Shown here piece after piece: positions 53,444-61,329 of a stretch of DNA of 64,000 bases. The DNA is from Caproiciproducens galactitolivorans (GTDB taxonomy: Bacteria; Bacillota; Clostridia; Oscillospirales; Acutalibacteraceae). The stretch's first letter is position 1; the number at the start of each line of letters is the position of its first letter. The notes under the pieces are model-generated. The model was not told where the DNA came from, did no database searches, and was given only the letters and a program-made list of their open reading frames with translations. The DNA lies in contig NZ_JAPOHA010000008.1 of the NCBI RefSeq assembly GCF_026672255.1, positions 39,368 to 103,367 of the forward strand. The letters run 5' to 3'. The position numbers and the translations under genes are program-made.

Positions 53444-53626
53444 ATGTATAGAGAAACAATGGGATTTGTCAGAGGAATGGGAGCCGGTATGCTCGCCGGA
53501 ATTACAGCGATTGCGATTGGAAGCAGAATGATGAAGGACAACAGGCAGTTCAAGCGCAATGCAAACAAGGCCATGCGCGCGGTGAACGGGATGTTCGGCA
53601 ACGTGCAGGGCATGTTCAGAATGTAA
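53444..53626 (+). CDS. Small glycine-zipper membrane protein
   Basis: A 60-residue protein. Seen: one glycine-rich hydrophobic segment (about 7-25, GFVRGMGAGMLAGITAIAIG) resembling a glycine-zipper helix, then a basic tail. The ATG at 53444, with GGAGG 9 bases upstream, is preferred to an upstream TTG at 53399. No family is recognised beyond a loose similarity to YtxH-like small envelope proteins. It is a single gene that converges on pilC. Confidence 0.7.
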   Translation: MYRETMGFVRGMGAGMLAGITAIAIGSRMMKDNRQFKRNANKAMRAVNGMFGNVQGMFRM

Positions 53627-53647
53627 TTTCGAAAGGACATATCCGGT

Positions 53648-53677
53648 AAAAACCTCGGCGGGGATTTCCCCGCCGAG
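53648..53677. terminator. Bidirectional terminator downstream of pilC
   Basis: CTCGGCGGGG / CCCCGCCGAG with ATTT loop. On the minus strand it is followed by GTTTTTACC, ending the pilus operon. Confidence 0.9.
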
Positions 53678-53690
53678 TGTTTGTTCAGAG

Positions 53691-54926
53691 CTATTTAATA
53701 ATATTATACATAGAAAACATGGGGATGACAATGGAGATAATCACCGTACCGACGATGAGGGCAATGAAAATCGTCATGGCCGGTTCCAGCATCCGGGTAA
53801 GCCGTTTGGTTGATTCGTCGGTCTGTTCCTCGTAGAGGGCGGCCATTTTTTCCAGGGTTTCGGCCAGCATGCCGGATTCTTCGCCAACCTTGATCATCGA
53901 TACGAGAAGGGCGTCAAAAACCGGGAATTTTGCCATGGACGCGTTGATGGAGGAGCCTACCTTTACCTCCTCGGCAATCTGGGAAAGCTGGTCTTTTATG
54001 TACCGGTTCGGAAGAACGTCGCGCGCGATTTCCAGCGCTTTTACGATTTCCACCCCCGATTCCACCAGCGAGGACATGATGCGGCAGAACCGCGCAATAT
54101 AGGATTTCCGCAAAAGGGGGCCGATTCCGGGAATCTTTAAAAGGGACCGGTCCACCGCTCTCGAAAAAGGAACCGATCGCTTTTTCAACAGTATAAAAGC
54201 AGAAACAAGAAGAAAAATGGTTAAGAGAATCAAAGGCCATTTTTCGGTTATGAATGTGGAAAGCGACATCACATGGACTGTGATTTGCGGAAGGTCGGCG
54301 CCGAATTCTTTAAAGATCATGGAAAAATTCGGAAGGACGATTGCGTTCATCAAAACCATCAGGAGCAGGGTCAGAAAGAGGAGAAAAAGCGGGTACCCGG
54401 TTGCGCCCCGGATTTTTGCACCGAGTTCGATTTCCTTTTCCAATATATTGGCGCAGCGCTGAAACGCGGTGTCAAGACGGCCGTTTGTTTCGCCGGAGTG
54501 CACAATATTCACCACGATGGTGGGGAACGCCCGGAATTTTGCCATGGTTTCGGAAATGGGAGCGCCCGTGTAAAGGTCGCGGTTCATTTCCGAAAGAATC
54601 CGCCGGAAATTTTTATCTTTTTCCCCGTCGATCAGCACTTCCATGGCCATCGGCAGGGAAACGCCCGCTTTCATCATAACCCCCATCTGGTTCATCATGG
54701 CAAGGAGTTTTTTCTTTGAAACCTTTGCTTTATGAATATCGTTTCCCGTTAATTCCATATTCCAGACGGATTTGGGCGCGCTGTCCGCCGCCTCGCCGCT
54801 TGTGAGGGCAAGCGCCGTCAATCCTTCGTTTTGCAGCCGCAGAATGGCTTCGGCTTTGGTTTCCGCGTTGATGGAACCATGGGATTTTTTATTTTTATGA
54901 TTTACCGCTGTATAAAAATACCGCAA
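53691..54926 (-). CDS. pilC: Type IV pilus inner-membrane platform protein PilC
   Basis: A 411-residue GspF/PilC-family protein. Seen: two repeated GspF domains (about 70-190 and 275-395), each preceding hydrophobic segments, and the motif LVESGVEIVKALEIARDVLPN. The start is TTG at 54926, 6 bases after GGGGG. It forms the membrane base on which the motor ATPases act. Last gene of the pilus operon. Confidence 0.92.
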   Translation of the reverse strand: MRYFYTAVNHKNKKSHGSINAETKAEAILRLQNEGLTALALTSGEAADSAPKSVWNMELTGNDIHKAKVSKKKLLAMMNQMGVMMKAGVSLPMAMEVLIDGEKDKNFRRILSEMNRDLYTGAPISETMAKFRAFPTIVVNIVHSGETNGRLDTAFQRCANILEKEIELGAKIRGATGYPLFLLFLTLLLMVLMNAIVLPNFSMIFKEFGADLPQITVHVMSLSTFITEKWPLILLTIFLLVSAFILLKKRSVPFSRAVDRSLLKIPGIGPLLRKSYIARFCRIMSSLVESGVEIVKALEIARDVLPNRYIKDQLSQIAEEVKVGSSINASMAKFPVFDALLVSMIKVGEESGMLAETLEKMAALYEEQTDESTKRLTRMLEPAMTIFIALIVGTVIISIVIPMFSMYNIIK

Positions 54927-54953
54927 GAAAATCCCCCTTTTCCCTTCTGAATT

Positions 54954-55988
54954 TTACGCGCCGGAATCCGGAAGATATTCATCGGCCGTGCTTTTTGAAA
55001 TTCGTCCGCACCGAAGCAGCTCGCCGATGCTTCGTTCCAGCGTCATCATGCCCTGACCGGCTCCCGTCTGGATGGACTGGCCGATATTCGCCGTGCGGCC
55101 TTCGCGGATTAAATTACTGACGGCGGAATTGACAAACATCATTTCGAATGCCGCGACGCGCCCTTTGCCGTCGGCGGTTGGCAGCAGCCTTTGGGAAATC
55201 ACGCTTTTCAGCACGAGCGAAAGCTGTGTGCGGATTTGCTGCTGCTGCGCGGGGGGGAACACGTCGATTAAACGGTCAATCGTTTTGGAAGCGCCGACCG
55301 TATGCAGGGTGGAAAGCACCAGATGCCCGGTTTCCGCCGCGGTTACGGCAATCGCGATGGACTCTAAATCGCGCATTTCGCCGACAAGAAGAATATCCGG
55401 GTCTTCCCGCAGGGCGGCGCGCAGGGCGCTGGCGTAGGAGACGCTGTCCGCGCCGATTTCCCGCTGGTTGATTAAACAGTTTTTCGGCTCATGAATGTAT
55501 TCGATCGGGTCTTCAATTGTAATAATGTGACTGTTCCGCGTCCGGTTCAATTCGTTAAGAATTGCGGCAAGCGTGGTGGATTTTCCGCTTCCCGTAGGGC
55601 CGGTAACCAGCACAAGGCCGTCCTTCAGCTCCAGCACCCGGCTTATGGAGGCGGGCAGGTTAAGCTGGGAAATTTCTGGCGCCGCGGAGTTGATCACGCG
55701 CATGACTAGCGTTTCGCCGCGGGTCTGGCGGAAAGCGTTCACGCGGAACCGCCCGCAGCCGCTGATTTCGGCGGAGGCGTCCATATCGCCCGTTTCATGG
55801 AACTTTTCAAACTTTTCTTTCGGCAGGCATTGTCCGATCATATCGTCCACTTCCTCCGCCGTCAGAACCGGTAAATCCAAAAAACGCATGGTTCCGTTAA
55901 TGCGGTAGGCCGGCCGGTTGTTAGCGGAAAGATGGATATCGGAGGCGTTTTGCGCTACGCCGTCTTTCACAATCTGATAAAAATCCAT
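54954..55988 (-). CDS. pilT: Pilus retraction ATPase PilT
   Basis: A 344-residue secretion ATPase. Seen: DIHLSANNRPAYRINGTM at the start, Walker A GPTGSGKST near 130, the Asp box, Walker B-like DILLVGEMRDLESIAIA with the AIRAGH-type Glu, and the His box STLHTVGA. PilT drives pilus retraction, so twitching or DNA-uptake activity is plausible. It lies 10 bases downstream of pilB. Confidence 0.93.
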   Translation of the reverse strand: MDFYQIVKDGVAQNASDIHLSANNRPAYRINGTMRFLDLPVLTAEEVDDMIGQCLPKEKFEKFHETGDMDASAEISGCGRFRVNAFRQTRGETLVMRVINSAAPEISQLNLPASISRVLELKDGLVLVTGPTGSGKSTTLAAILNELNRTRNSHIITIEDPIEYIHEPKNCLINQREIGADSVSYASALRAALREDPDILLVGEMRDLESIAIAVTAAETGHLVLSTLHTVGASKTIDRLIDVFPPAQQQQIRTQLSLVLKSVISQRLLPTADGKGRVAAFEMMFVNSAVSNLIREGRTANIGQSIQTGAGQGMMTLERSIGELLRCGRISKSTADEYLPDSGA

Positions 55989-55997
55989 AAGTGAACC

Positions 55998-57671
55998 TCA
56001 CATTTGAAGGGAGTGAATCTCCATCATTTCCTGAACGGAGGTTTTCCCTTCCATTACAATTCGTTTTATATTTTCGTCAAGGGGTATCATTCCCTCTTTA
56101 ATGGCGGTTTCCCGGATTTCATCCGTGCTTTTTCCGCTGTTGATACAGCCCTTGATCGCCGGGGTGACCGGCATGATTTCATGAATGGCGGTTCTGCCCT
56201 GATACCCCCTGCCGCTGCAATAGTTGCAGCCTTTCGCCCGGTAAAGCTTTAAGGGGGTTCCCTTTTCCAGACCGAGCAGTTCAAGATCGTCGTCACTCGC
56301 GAAATATTCTTCCTTGCAGTGGGGGCAGAGCGTGCGCACAAGGCGCTGTGCAATTACGCCCAGAACGGAGGAAGATACCATGTAGGGCTCCACTCCCATA
56401 TCCACAAGGCGGATAATGGAACTTGGCGCGTCATAGGTATGCAGCGTAGAAAGGACGAGGTGCCCGGTAATGGCGACGCTGCTGGCGATTTCGGCAGTTT
56501 CCGTGTCGCGGATTTCGCCGATCATCACAACGTCCGGGTCCTGCCTTAAAATCGAGCGCAGAACAACGGGGAAGGTGAGCCCGGCTTTCGGGTTTACCCC
56601 GACCTGCGTAATGTTGGGGATAATCATTTCCACCGGGTCTTCCACGGTGACGATATTGATATCTTCCCGCATGATTTCCTTGAGCGCGGTGTAGAGCGTG
56701 GTCGACTTGCCGCTGCCGGTCGGGCCGGTGAGAAGCAGGATGCCGTGGTTGTTTTTCAGCAGGGCGTTGAATTTTTCAAGGTTTTCCGGCAAAAAACCAA
56801 TGTCTTCCTTTACGAGCGAGAAGCTGAGCGCGGTCGTGATGCGGATCACCACCTTTTCCCCGAAAACGCAGGGGAGGACGGAAATACGCATGTCGATTTC
56901 TCTGCCGCCGATTTTGTAATTGATACGGCCGTCCTGTGGAATCCGCTTTTCCGCGATATTCATTCCGCCGATAAATTTGATGCGGGAAACGACCGACGGA
57001 ATCAGTTCGGCGCTGGTTTCCATATAAAGGCTCAGGCGCCCGTCCACCCGAAAACGGATGCGCATGGACTTTTCCTGCGGTTCAATATGAATATCGCTGG
57101 CTTTCAGAAGCACGGCCTGCTCAATCATATTGTTTACAAAGCGGATGACCGGCTGATCGGAGCCCTGTGTTTCCGATAAATCCAGCGGTAAATCCGCCTG
57201 ATTCGAAGCCAGCTCCTTCGCCGCGGCGAACGCTTTCTGCGTGGTGTACAGTTCGCGGATTTTTGTTTCCAGCTTGGTGCGTTCTGCGATAACGGGGCTT
57301 ACCTTTAATTTGGTATAAATACCGATATCGTTAATGCCGTTGTAATCGAGCGGGTCGGCGACCGCCACGGTCAGGATGCTGCCTTCCCGCCGGATGGGGA
57401 CAATCAGATTGGAACGGGCGAGATCTTCGGGAACCAGCGAGGAAAGCGACGGGTCCACGCTGACGGACGACAAATCGACATAAGGGATGGACAGCTGCTT
57501 TTCCAGCGAACGGATAATCTGCATTTCCGTAAGATAATGGTTGTCGATTAAAATTCTTCCGAGCCGGACGTTTGTCCCTTTCTGGCGTTCCAGCGCTTCT
57601 TCCAGCTGTTCCTGCGTCAGCGCGCCCGAGTTGATCAGGATTTGTCCGAGTTTTAAATTCGTAAGTTTCAT
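55998..57671 (-). CDS. pilB: Pilus extension ATPase PilB
   Basis: A 557-residue GspE/PilB ATPase. Seen: N-terminal MshEN-like domain (1-150: LKLGQILINSGALTQEQLEEAL), Walker A GPTGSGKSTTLY near 315, VMIGEIRDTETAEIA near 380, and a zinc-type cysteine set CPHC...CNYC near 445-475. MshEN domains in some PilB proteins bind cyclic di-GMP, so this one may be signal-controlled (inference). ATG at 57671 follows AGGAGT. Confidence 0.94.
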   Translation of the reverse strand: MKLTNLKLGQILINSGALTQEQLEEALERQKGTNVRLGRILIDNHYLTEMQIIRSLEKQLSIPYVDLSSVSVDPSLSSLVPEDLARSNLIVPIRREGSILTVAVADPLDYNGINDIGIYTKLKVSPVIAERTKLETKIRELYTTQKAFAAAKELASNQADLPLDLSETQGSDQPVIRFVNNMIEQAVLLKASDIHIEPQEKSMRIRFRVDGRLSLYMETSAELIPSVVSRIKFIGGMNIAEKRIPQDGRINYKIGGREIDMRISVLPCVFGEKVVIRITTALSFSLVKEDIGFLPENLEKFNALLKNNHGILLLTGPTGSGKSTTLYTALKEIMREDINIVTVEDPVEMIIPNITQVGVNPKAGLTFPVVLRSILRQDPDVVMIGEIRDTETAEIASSVAITGHLVLSTLHTYDAPSSIIRLVDMGVEPYMVSSSVLGVIAQRLVRTLCPHCKEEYFASDDDLELLGLEKGTPLKLYRAKGCNYCSGRGYQGRTAIHEIMPVTPAIKGCINSGKSTDEIRETAIKEGMIPLDENIKRIVMEGKTSVQEMMEIHSLQM

Positions 57672-57681
57672 GATGACTCCT

Positions 57682-58419
57682 TTAAAGAAACAGCAGCTCC
57701 GCATACCAGCGAAACAGGGCTTCCCATTGCGTTTGAAAAGTCAAAAAGAACAATACGGCCAAACAAAGGTAAGGTCCCAGCGGTAAATAGAGGCCGCGCA
57801 AACGCTTTTTGCACAGAGCGAGAAATACGATGTGGAAAAAAGCGAGAAAGATCGCCAGAAAGAAGATAAAAAGAATTTGAGGAAAACCGGTTAAAAACCC
57901 GATGGCTCCGAATAGTTTTACGTCGCCCATGCCCATTGCTTCCTTTTTGAAGAGGAGCCGGCCGATCATCCCGAAAAAAAGCAGGATTCCCGCTCCGCAT
58001 GCCGCGCCGAGCAGGGGGGACAAAAAGGCGCTTTTCGCGGATGCCCCGTGCAAAAAAGCATAGGCGGCGCGGATAAACGCTGCCAGAAAAAGCGCGAGCG
58101 AAAACGCATCGGGGATAATTTGGTATTTGGAATCGGAAATTCCGATCAGTAGGAGCACAATGCAGGCAAAGCAATAGAGGAAAAAAAGAAAACCGTGAAA
58201 CCGCAGATGCATTCCTATGAAGGAAGCGGTGAGCAGAAGGGCCATCACCAACCCGTGCGGTTTCCAAAAGAGCCTTTTCCGGTACAGTTCCTCACCCGGC
58301 TGCTCGTCGTAATCACAGAACCATTTCGCCGGAAGCGCATTGAACAGTTTGATCAGCAGTGCGGAAACAGCGATTGCGGAGCATACAAAAAGTAGAATGG
58401 TAAAAAAAGAACCCATCAT
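57682..58419 (-). CDS. pilD: Prepilin peptidase (A24 family, short form)
   Basis: A 245-residue polytopic aspartic peptidase that cleaves prepilin leaders. Seen: the catalytic aspartates in GISDSKYQIIPD (Asp96) and GMGDVKLFG (Asp166). The N-terminal zinc/methylase cysteine pairs of long PilD forms are absent, so methylation may be missing. Its start overlaps the pilO-like stop by four bases. Substrates are PilA and the minor prepilins nearby. Confidence 0.9.
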   Translation of the reverse strand: MMGSFFTILLFVCSAIAVSALLIKLFNALPAKWFCDYDEQPGEELYRKRLFWKPHGLVMALLLTASFIGMHLRFHGFLFFLYCFACIVLLLIGISDSKYQIIPDAFSLALFLAAFIRAAYAFLHGASAKSAFLSPLLGAACGAGILLFFGMIGRLLFKKEAMGMGDVKLFGAIGFLTGFPQILFIFFLAIFLAFFHIVFLALCKKRLRGLYLPLGPYLCLAVLFFLTFQTQWEALFRWYAELLFL

Positions 58420-58973
58420 GATTTCCCTTTGCGGAAATAATACAGCGACAGATTCAGGTCGGCGCTGTACTTTCCCGCTTCCGGCGCAAAGCTTACCGTA
58501 TGAATCTGGTAAATGCCTTTCGACTGCTTTTCGATGCTGCCGAGAAGATCGGTAAGCTGGTCACCCGTGCAGAGAATTTTCAATTCCACCGCGATACTTT
58601 CCAAAGTGCTTCCGTCCGAAGCGGTTTTCCCTTTTACGGGCGTTTCTTCGCCCACGGTGACGCTCTCGAATTCCACGCCGGCGGAGCTTAGGATTTCCCC
58701 GATATCTTCCGCAATGTTCTTGCCTGTAATATCCGTGCCGCCATCCGCTTTTTCAAGCTGGGACTTTAATTTTTCAACGTTTTGGCGCAGGTCGTCGATT
58801 TGGACGGTCTGCCGGTCAAAAGCCATTGTCTGTACAACATTTTCCTCATGCTCGCTGTCCAGCGCGGTCAGCTTCTGACTGATCGGTAGAAACACGAAGT
58901 TTACATAAAGCAGCAAGACAAGGACAAAACCCAAAAGGTAAAGGAGGATTCCGGAAACCTTTTTACTGTTCAT
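58416..58973 (-). CDS. pilO: PilO-like pilus alignment protein
   Basis: A 185-residue bitopic protein. Seen: an N-terminal membrane helix (about 8-30), a coiled-coil stretch (about 34-75: ALDSEHEENVVQ...KLKSQLEKA) and a ferredoxin-like C-terminal domain. This is the PilO layout, though identity is low. It overlaps the pilM-pilN gene by four bases. It should dimerise with the PilN-like half of the upstream protein. Confidence 0.8.
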   Translation of the reverse strand: MNSKKVSGILLYLLGFVLVLLLYVNFVFLPISQKLTALDSEHEENVVQTMAFDRQTVQIDDLRQNVEKLKSQLEKADGGTDITGKNIAEDIGEILSSAGVEFESVTVGEETPVKGKTASDGSTLESIAVELKILCTGDQLTDLLGSIEKQSKGIYQIHTVSFAPEAGKYSADLNLSLYYFRKGKS

Positions 58974-60559
58974 GGCTTGTCACCGTCCTTGCCGCCGGAC
59001 TGCGCAGGCGGATTTTTTACCCGAAGGGTTACGCTGCAATCACAGATTCCGTCGTTCATTTCCGCTTGAAACGGAACGGCAATTTCAAAATAGCCGTTGG
59101 ATTCCACGCTTTTTTTAATGGCAAGGTAATCGGAATAGTTTTTGGCGGTAAAGGTGACGGCGATTGTATTGGCGGCGCTGTCAAAACTGCATTTTTCCAC
59201 CGACTTTGCCTTTGCGGCGATCTGGCTGAAAAGCTGCCGAACCGGTTCCCGCGTACTGCTTTTTTTCGGCAGCAGATACTGATCGTTTTCTTTTTTTTGC
59301 AGCTTTGCGGAAAGATCGCTCTGTTCATTCAAAAGGCTTTTGGTTTCGCTGTATTTCAAATCATTTAAAACCGCTTTGTCCTGCTCGTTCCGTTCCAGGG
59401 CAAAATGGTAGATAAGCGGCTCCAACGCCATGATGCACAGCGCGAAAACGGTCATAAACACCAGAACACCCGCGTTTGCGGCATGATTGCCCGCCATGGA
59501 TTTTACCGGGCGCAGGAAGTCGATTTCATCGGCTTTTTTCGCGGCCAGCAAGCCGGAGGCGGTAATAAAGCATGCGGGCGAGCACCCGGCTAATTTTGCC
59601 GCCGGGCCGACTTCCGGGAGCTTTGCCGCCGGACAGCAGGAATTCATGCTGTCGAGGGGAATATCCAGCCCGAGATGTTCAAAAAATTCGCTGAAATGAT
59701 GGATGGCGGAAAGACCGCCGCATAGAATCAGCCTGTCCAGCTCCAGACGTTCGCTGGACAGCACCATTCGGATATTCCGCACGGCTTCGCTGACCGAGGC
59801 TTCCAGCAGTACGGAAATCTGTTTTTCCGCTTCCTGATTTTGCTCCATCGGAATCCCCTGACTGGTGACAAGCAAAAACGCGTCTTCAAAAGACAGCGAT
59901 TGGCTTTTCATAATGATTTCGAGGATATCGTCAAAAACCGTTTCAAAGGTTCTTTGAAAAACGGGCGTTCCGTTTTGCAGCAGAATAAGCCTTGTTTTTA
60001 CGAAATCGAAATCCAGAACGGCGGCGGTCTGGCCGTTTGTTTCCGGAAGCGTGCGGCCCGCGTATAACAGCCCGCCGACCGGCGGCGCAATTTTGATTAC
60101 GCGCAGGCCGCATTTGGAAAAGCTCTTTTTTATTTGTTTCAGAAGCGCGCTTTTCGCGGCAAACAACGAGCTGGTAAGCTTTCCCGTTACGTCGTTCAGG
60201 CGGCCGTATTCGTAATTCTGAAGGATAAAATTGCCGACGTCTTCCTGCAGAACGGTTTCCGCTTCCAGACCGGCCAGCGCAAGCAGTTCCTTTTTTTTGC
60301 AGGGCAGGTGACGGTATTCCTTGCTGACGACATTGTCGTCCTCAAGGCAGAAGAGAATCCGGTTCGTTTGCAGATTTGCGGCCTTTTTGCAATCCCGCAC
60401 AAATCCGGCAAAGGCGGGAAGGTTGTCCAACGCCTTTCCGTTCCGCATCGCCTGCGGGAGCTCGAAGCACTGCGGTGGGCCGAAGACCGGTTTACGGCGG
60501 CATTTTGCCCCCGTAAGGTAGAGCGCCCTGCGGGACATTTGCAGCAAAATGATTTCCAA
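58970..60559 (-). CDS. Fused PilM-PilN-like pilus assembly protein
   Basis: A 529-residue protein that joins an actin-like PilM domain (about 1-340; AAVLDFDFVKTRLILLQNG, LILCGGLSAIHHFSEFF) to a PilN-like part: a membrane helix (about 358-380, AGVLVFMTVFALCIMALEP), a coiled coil (about 388-425), and a C-terminal domain (440-520). In most systems PilM and PilN are separate genes. The start is TTG at 60559, a few bases after GGGGGTGA. No termination or restart signal is seen at the joint, so the fusion looks real. Confidence 0.85.
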   Translation of the reverse strand: MEIILLQMSRRALYLTGAKCRRKPVFGPPQCFELPQAMRNGKALDNLPAFAGFVRDCKKAANLQTNRILFCLEDDNVVSKEYRHLPCKKKELLALAGLEAETVLQEDVGNFILQNYEYGRLNDVTGKLTSSLFAAKSALLKQIKKSFSKCGLRVIKIAPPVGGLLYAGRTLPETNGQTAAVLDFDFVKTRLILLQNGTPVFQRTFETVFDDILEIIMKSQSLSFEDAFLLVTSQGIPMEQNQEAEKQISVLLEASVSEAVRNIRMVLSSERLELDRLILCGGLSAIHHFSEFFEHLGLDIPLDSMNSCCPAAKLPEVGPAAKLAGCSPACFITASGLLAAKKADEIDFLRPVKSMAGNHAANAGVLVFMTVFALCIMALEPLIYHFALERNEQDKAVLNDLKYSETKSLLNEQSDLSAKLQKKENDQYLLPKKSSTREPVRQLFSQIAAKAKSVEKCSFDSAANTIAVTFTAKNYSDYLAIKKSVESNGYFEIAVPFQAEMNDGICDCSVTLRVKNPPAQSGGKDGDKP

Positions 60560-60638
60560 AAGATCACCCCCACCGATTCGAGCTTTTTCGCGAAATTTTT
60601 ACATGGTAATATGCCGCAATTTTTATATGGAATGAATG

Positions 60639-60668
60639 AAAAGCAAGCCCCGGCTTTCCGGGGCTTGC
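60639..60668 (-). terminator. Intra-operon hairpin between pilA and pilM-pilN
   Basis: On the minus strand GCAAGCCCCGG / CCGGGGCTTGC with AAAG loop, followed by TTTTC. It lies 55 bases after pilA and 80 before the next gene, and would allow abundant pilin with limited read-through. Confidence 0.8.
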
Positions 60669-60722
60669 AAATATTCAATTGCATATGCAAAGCATCGTTT
60701 AAGTTTTTTTATAAACACCTTT

Positions 60723-61130
60723 TTAAGCTATTACGTCTGCTAAATTGCTAGTGTCATCAAATACTGTACCGCCACTTCCATTTTTAGAAGCTATGATTTT
60801 TCCGTCTTTGTAACAATATTTCGCATCTTTAACTTTTAAAGTAGGGAGGCCGTCCTTAAATCCTTCGTGTATCATTGCTTCCTTAACGGATATGTCCTCC
60901 AATTTTTTACCAGTAGACAGTTCCCATACTCCTGTTTTCGCTTCGGAGTAAGCAGCTTTCAGCGCCATTTCCACGGACTGGGCATTGGATTTGTCTACGC
61001 TTACGTTTGCCGATTCGGTTATGTTGGAAACAGTGGGAATCGCAATGGCGGTCAGAATCGCGAGAATTGCAAGCACAATAACGAGCTCTACTAACGTGAA
61101 ACCTTTCTTATTTCTTTTTTGCTTTACCAT
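60723..61130 (-). CDS. pilA: Major type IV pilin
   Basis: A 135-residue pilin. Class III leader MVKQKRNKKG with cleavage before Phe11 (GFTLVELVIV), Glu5 of the mature chain present, a hydrophobic helix (11-35), and a small variable C-terminal domain (TGKKLEDISVKEAMIHEGF..., ending in an Asp/Ala-rich tail). The ATG follows GGAAGGG. It has a perfect-consensus promoter, as expected for the most abundant pilus protein. It is also the only gene here with a classical GFTLVE site. Confidence 0.95.
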   Translation of the reverse strand: MVKQKRNKKGFTLVELVIVLAILAILTAIAIPTVSNITESANVSVDKSNAQSVEMALKAAYSEAKTGVWELSTGKKLEDISVKEAMIHEGFKDGLPTLKVKDAKYCYKDGKIIASKNGSGGTVFDDTSNLADVIA

Positions 61131-61188
61131 AATACCCTTCCTCTTTCCATATATTATTTAGGGAATTCTCTAAAAATATTCCGATTAG

Positions 61189-61217
61189 ATTATAAACCTT
61201 GTGGAAACTGATGTCAA
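61189..61217 (-). promoter_or_regulatory. pilA promoter (perfect consensus)
   Basis: On the minus strand TTGACA (61217-61212), 17 bases, TATAAT (61194-61189). The start point is near 61182 with a ~50-base leader; no room for a c-di-GMP riboswitch downstream of it. Confidence 0.88.
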
Positions 61218-61275
61218 TCCCTTCTTGAAAATTCGATAATTTTGTACAATTTGTCGGTTTTGTCTGTCAAAATCC

Positions 61276-61304
61276 TTGCGAAATTTCTCCGAAACCGTTA
61301 TAAT
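61276..61304 (+). promoter_or_regulatory. Promoter of the minor-pilin operon
   Basis: TTGCGA (61276-61281), 17 bases, TATAAT (61299-61304). It is divergent from the pilA promoter, the two lying about 60 bases apart. Confidence 0.6.
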
Positions 61305-61329
61305 CAAGGGGAACGGGAGGTGTTGGCGC

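Noticed and set aside
61131-61270. Possible cyclic di-GMP riboswitch before pilA
   Set aside because: Checked because Clostridia pilin genes often have one. The leader is only about 50 bases and has no matching conserved elements.
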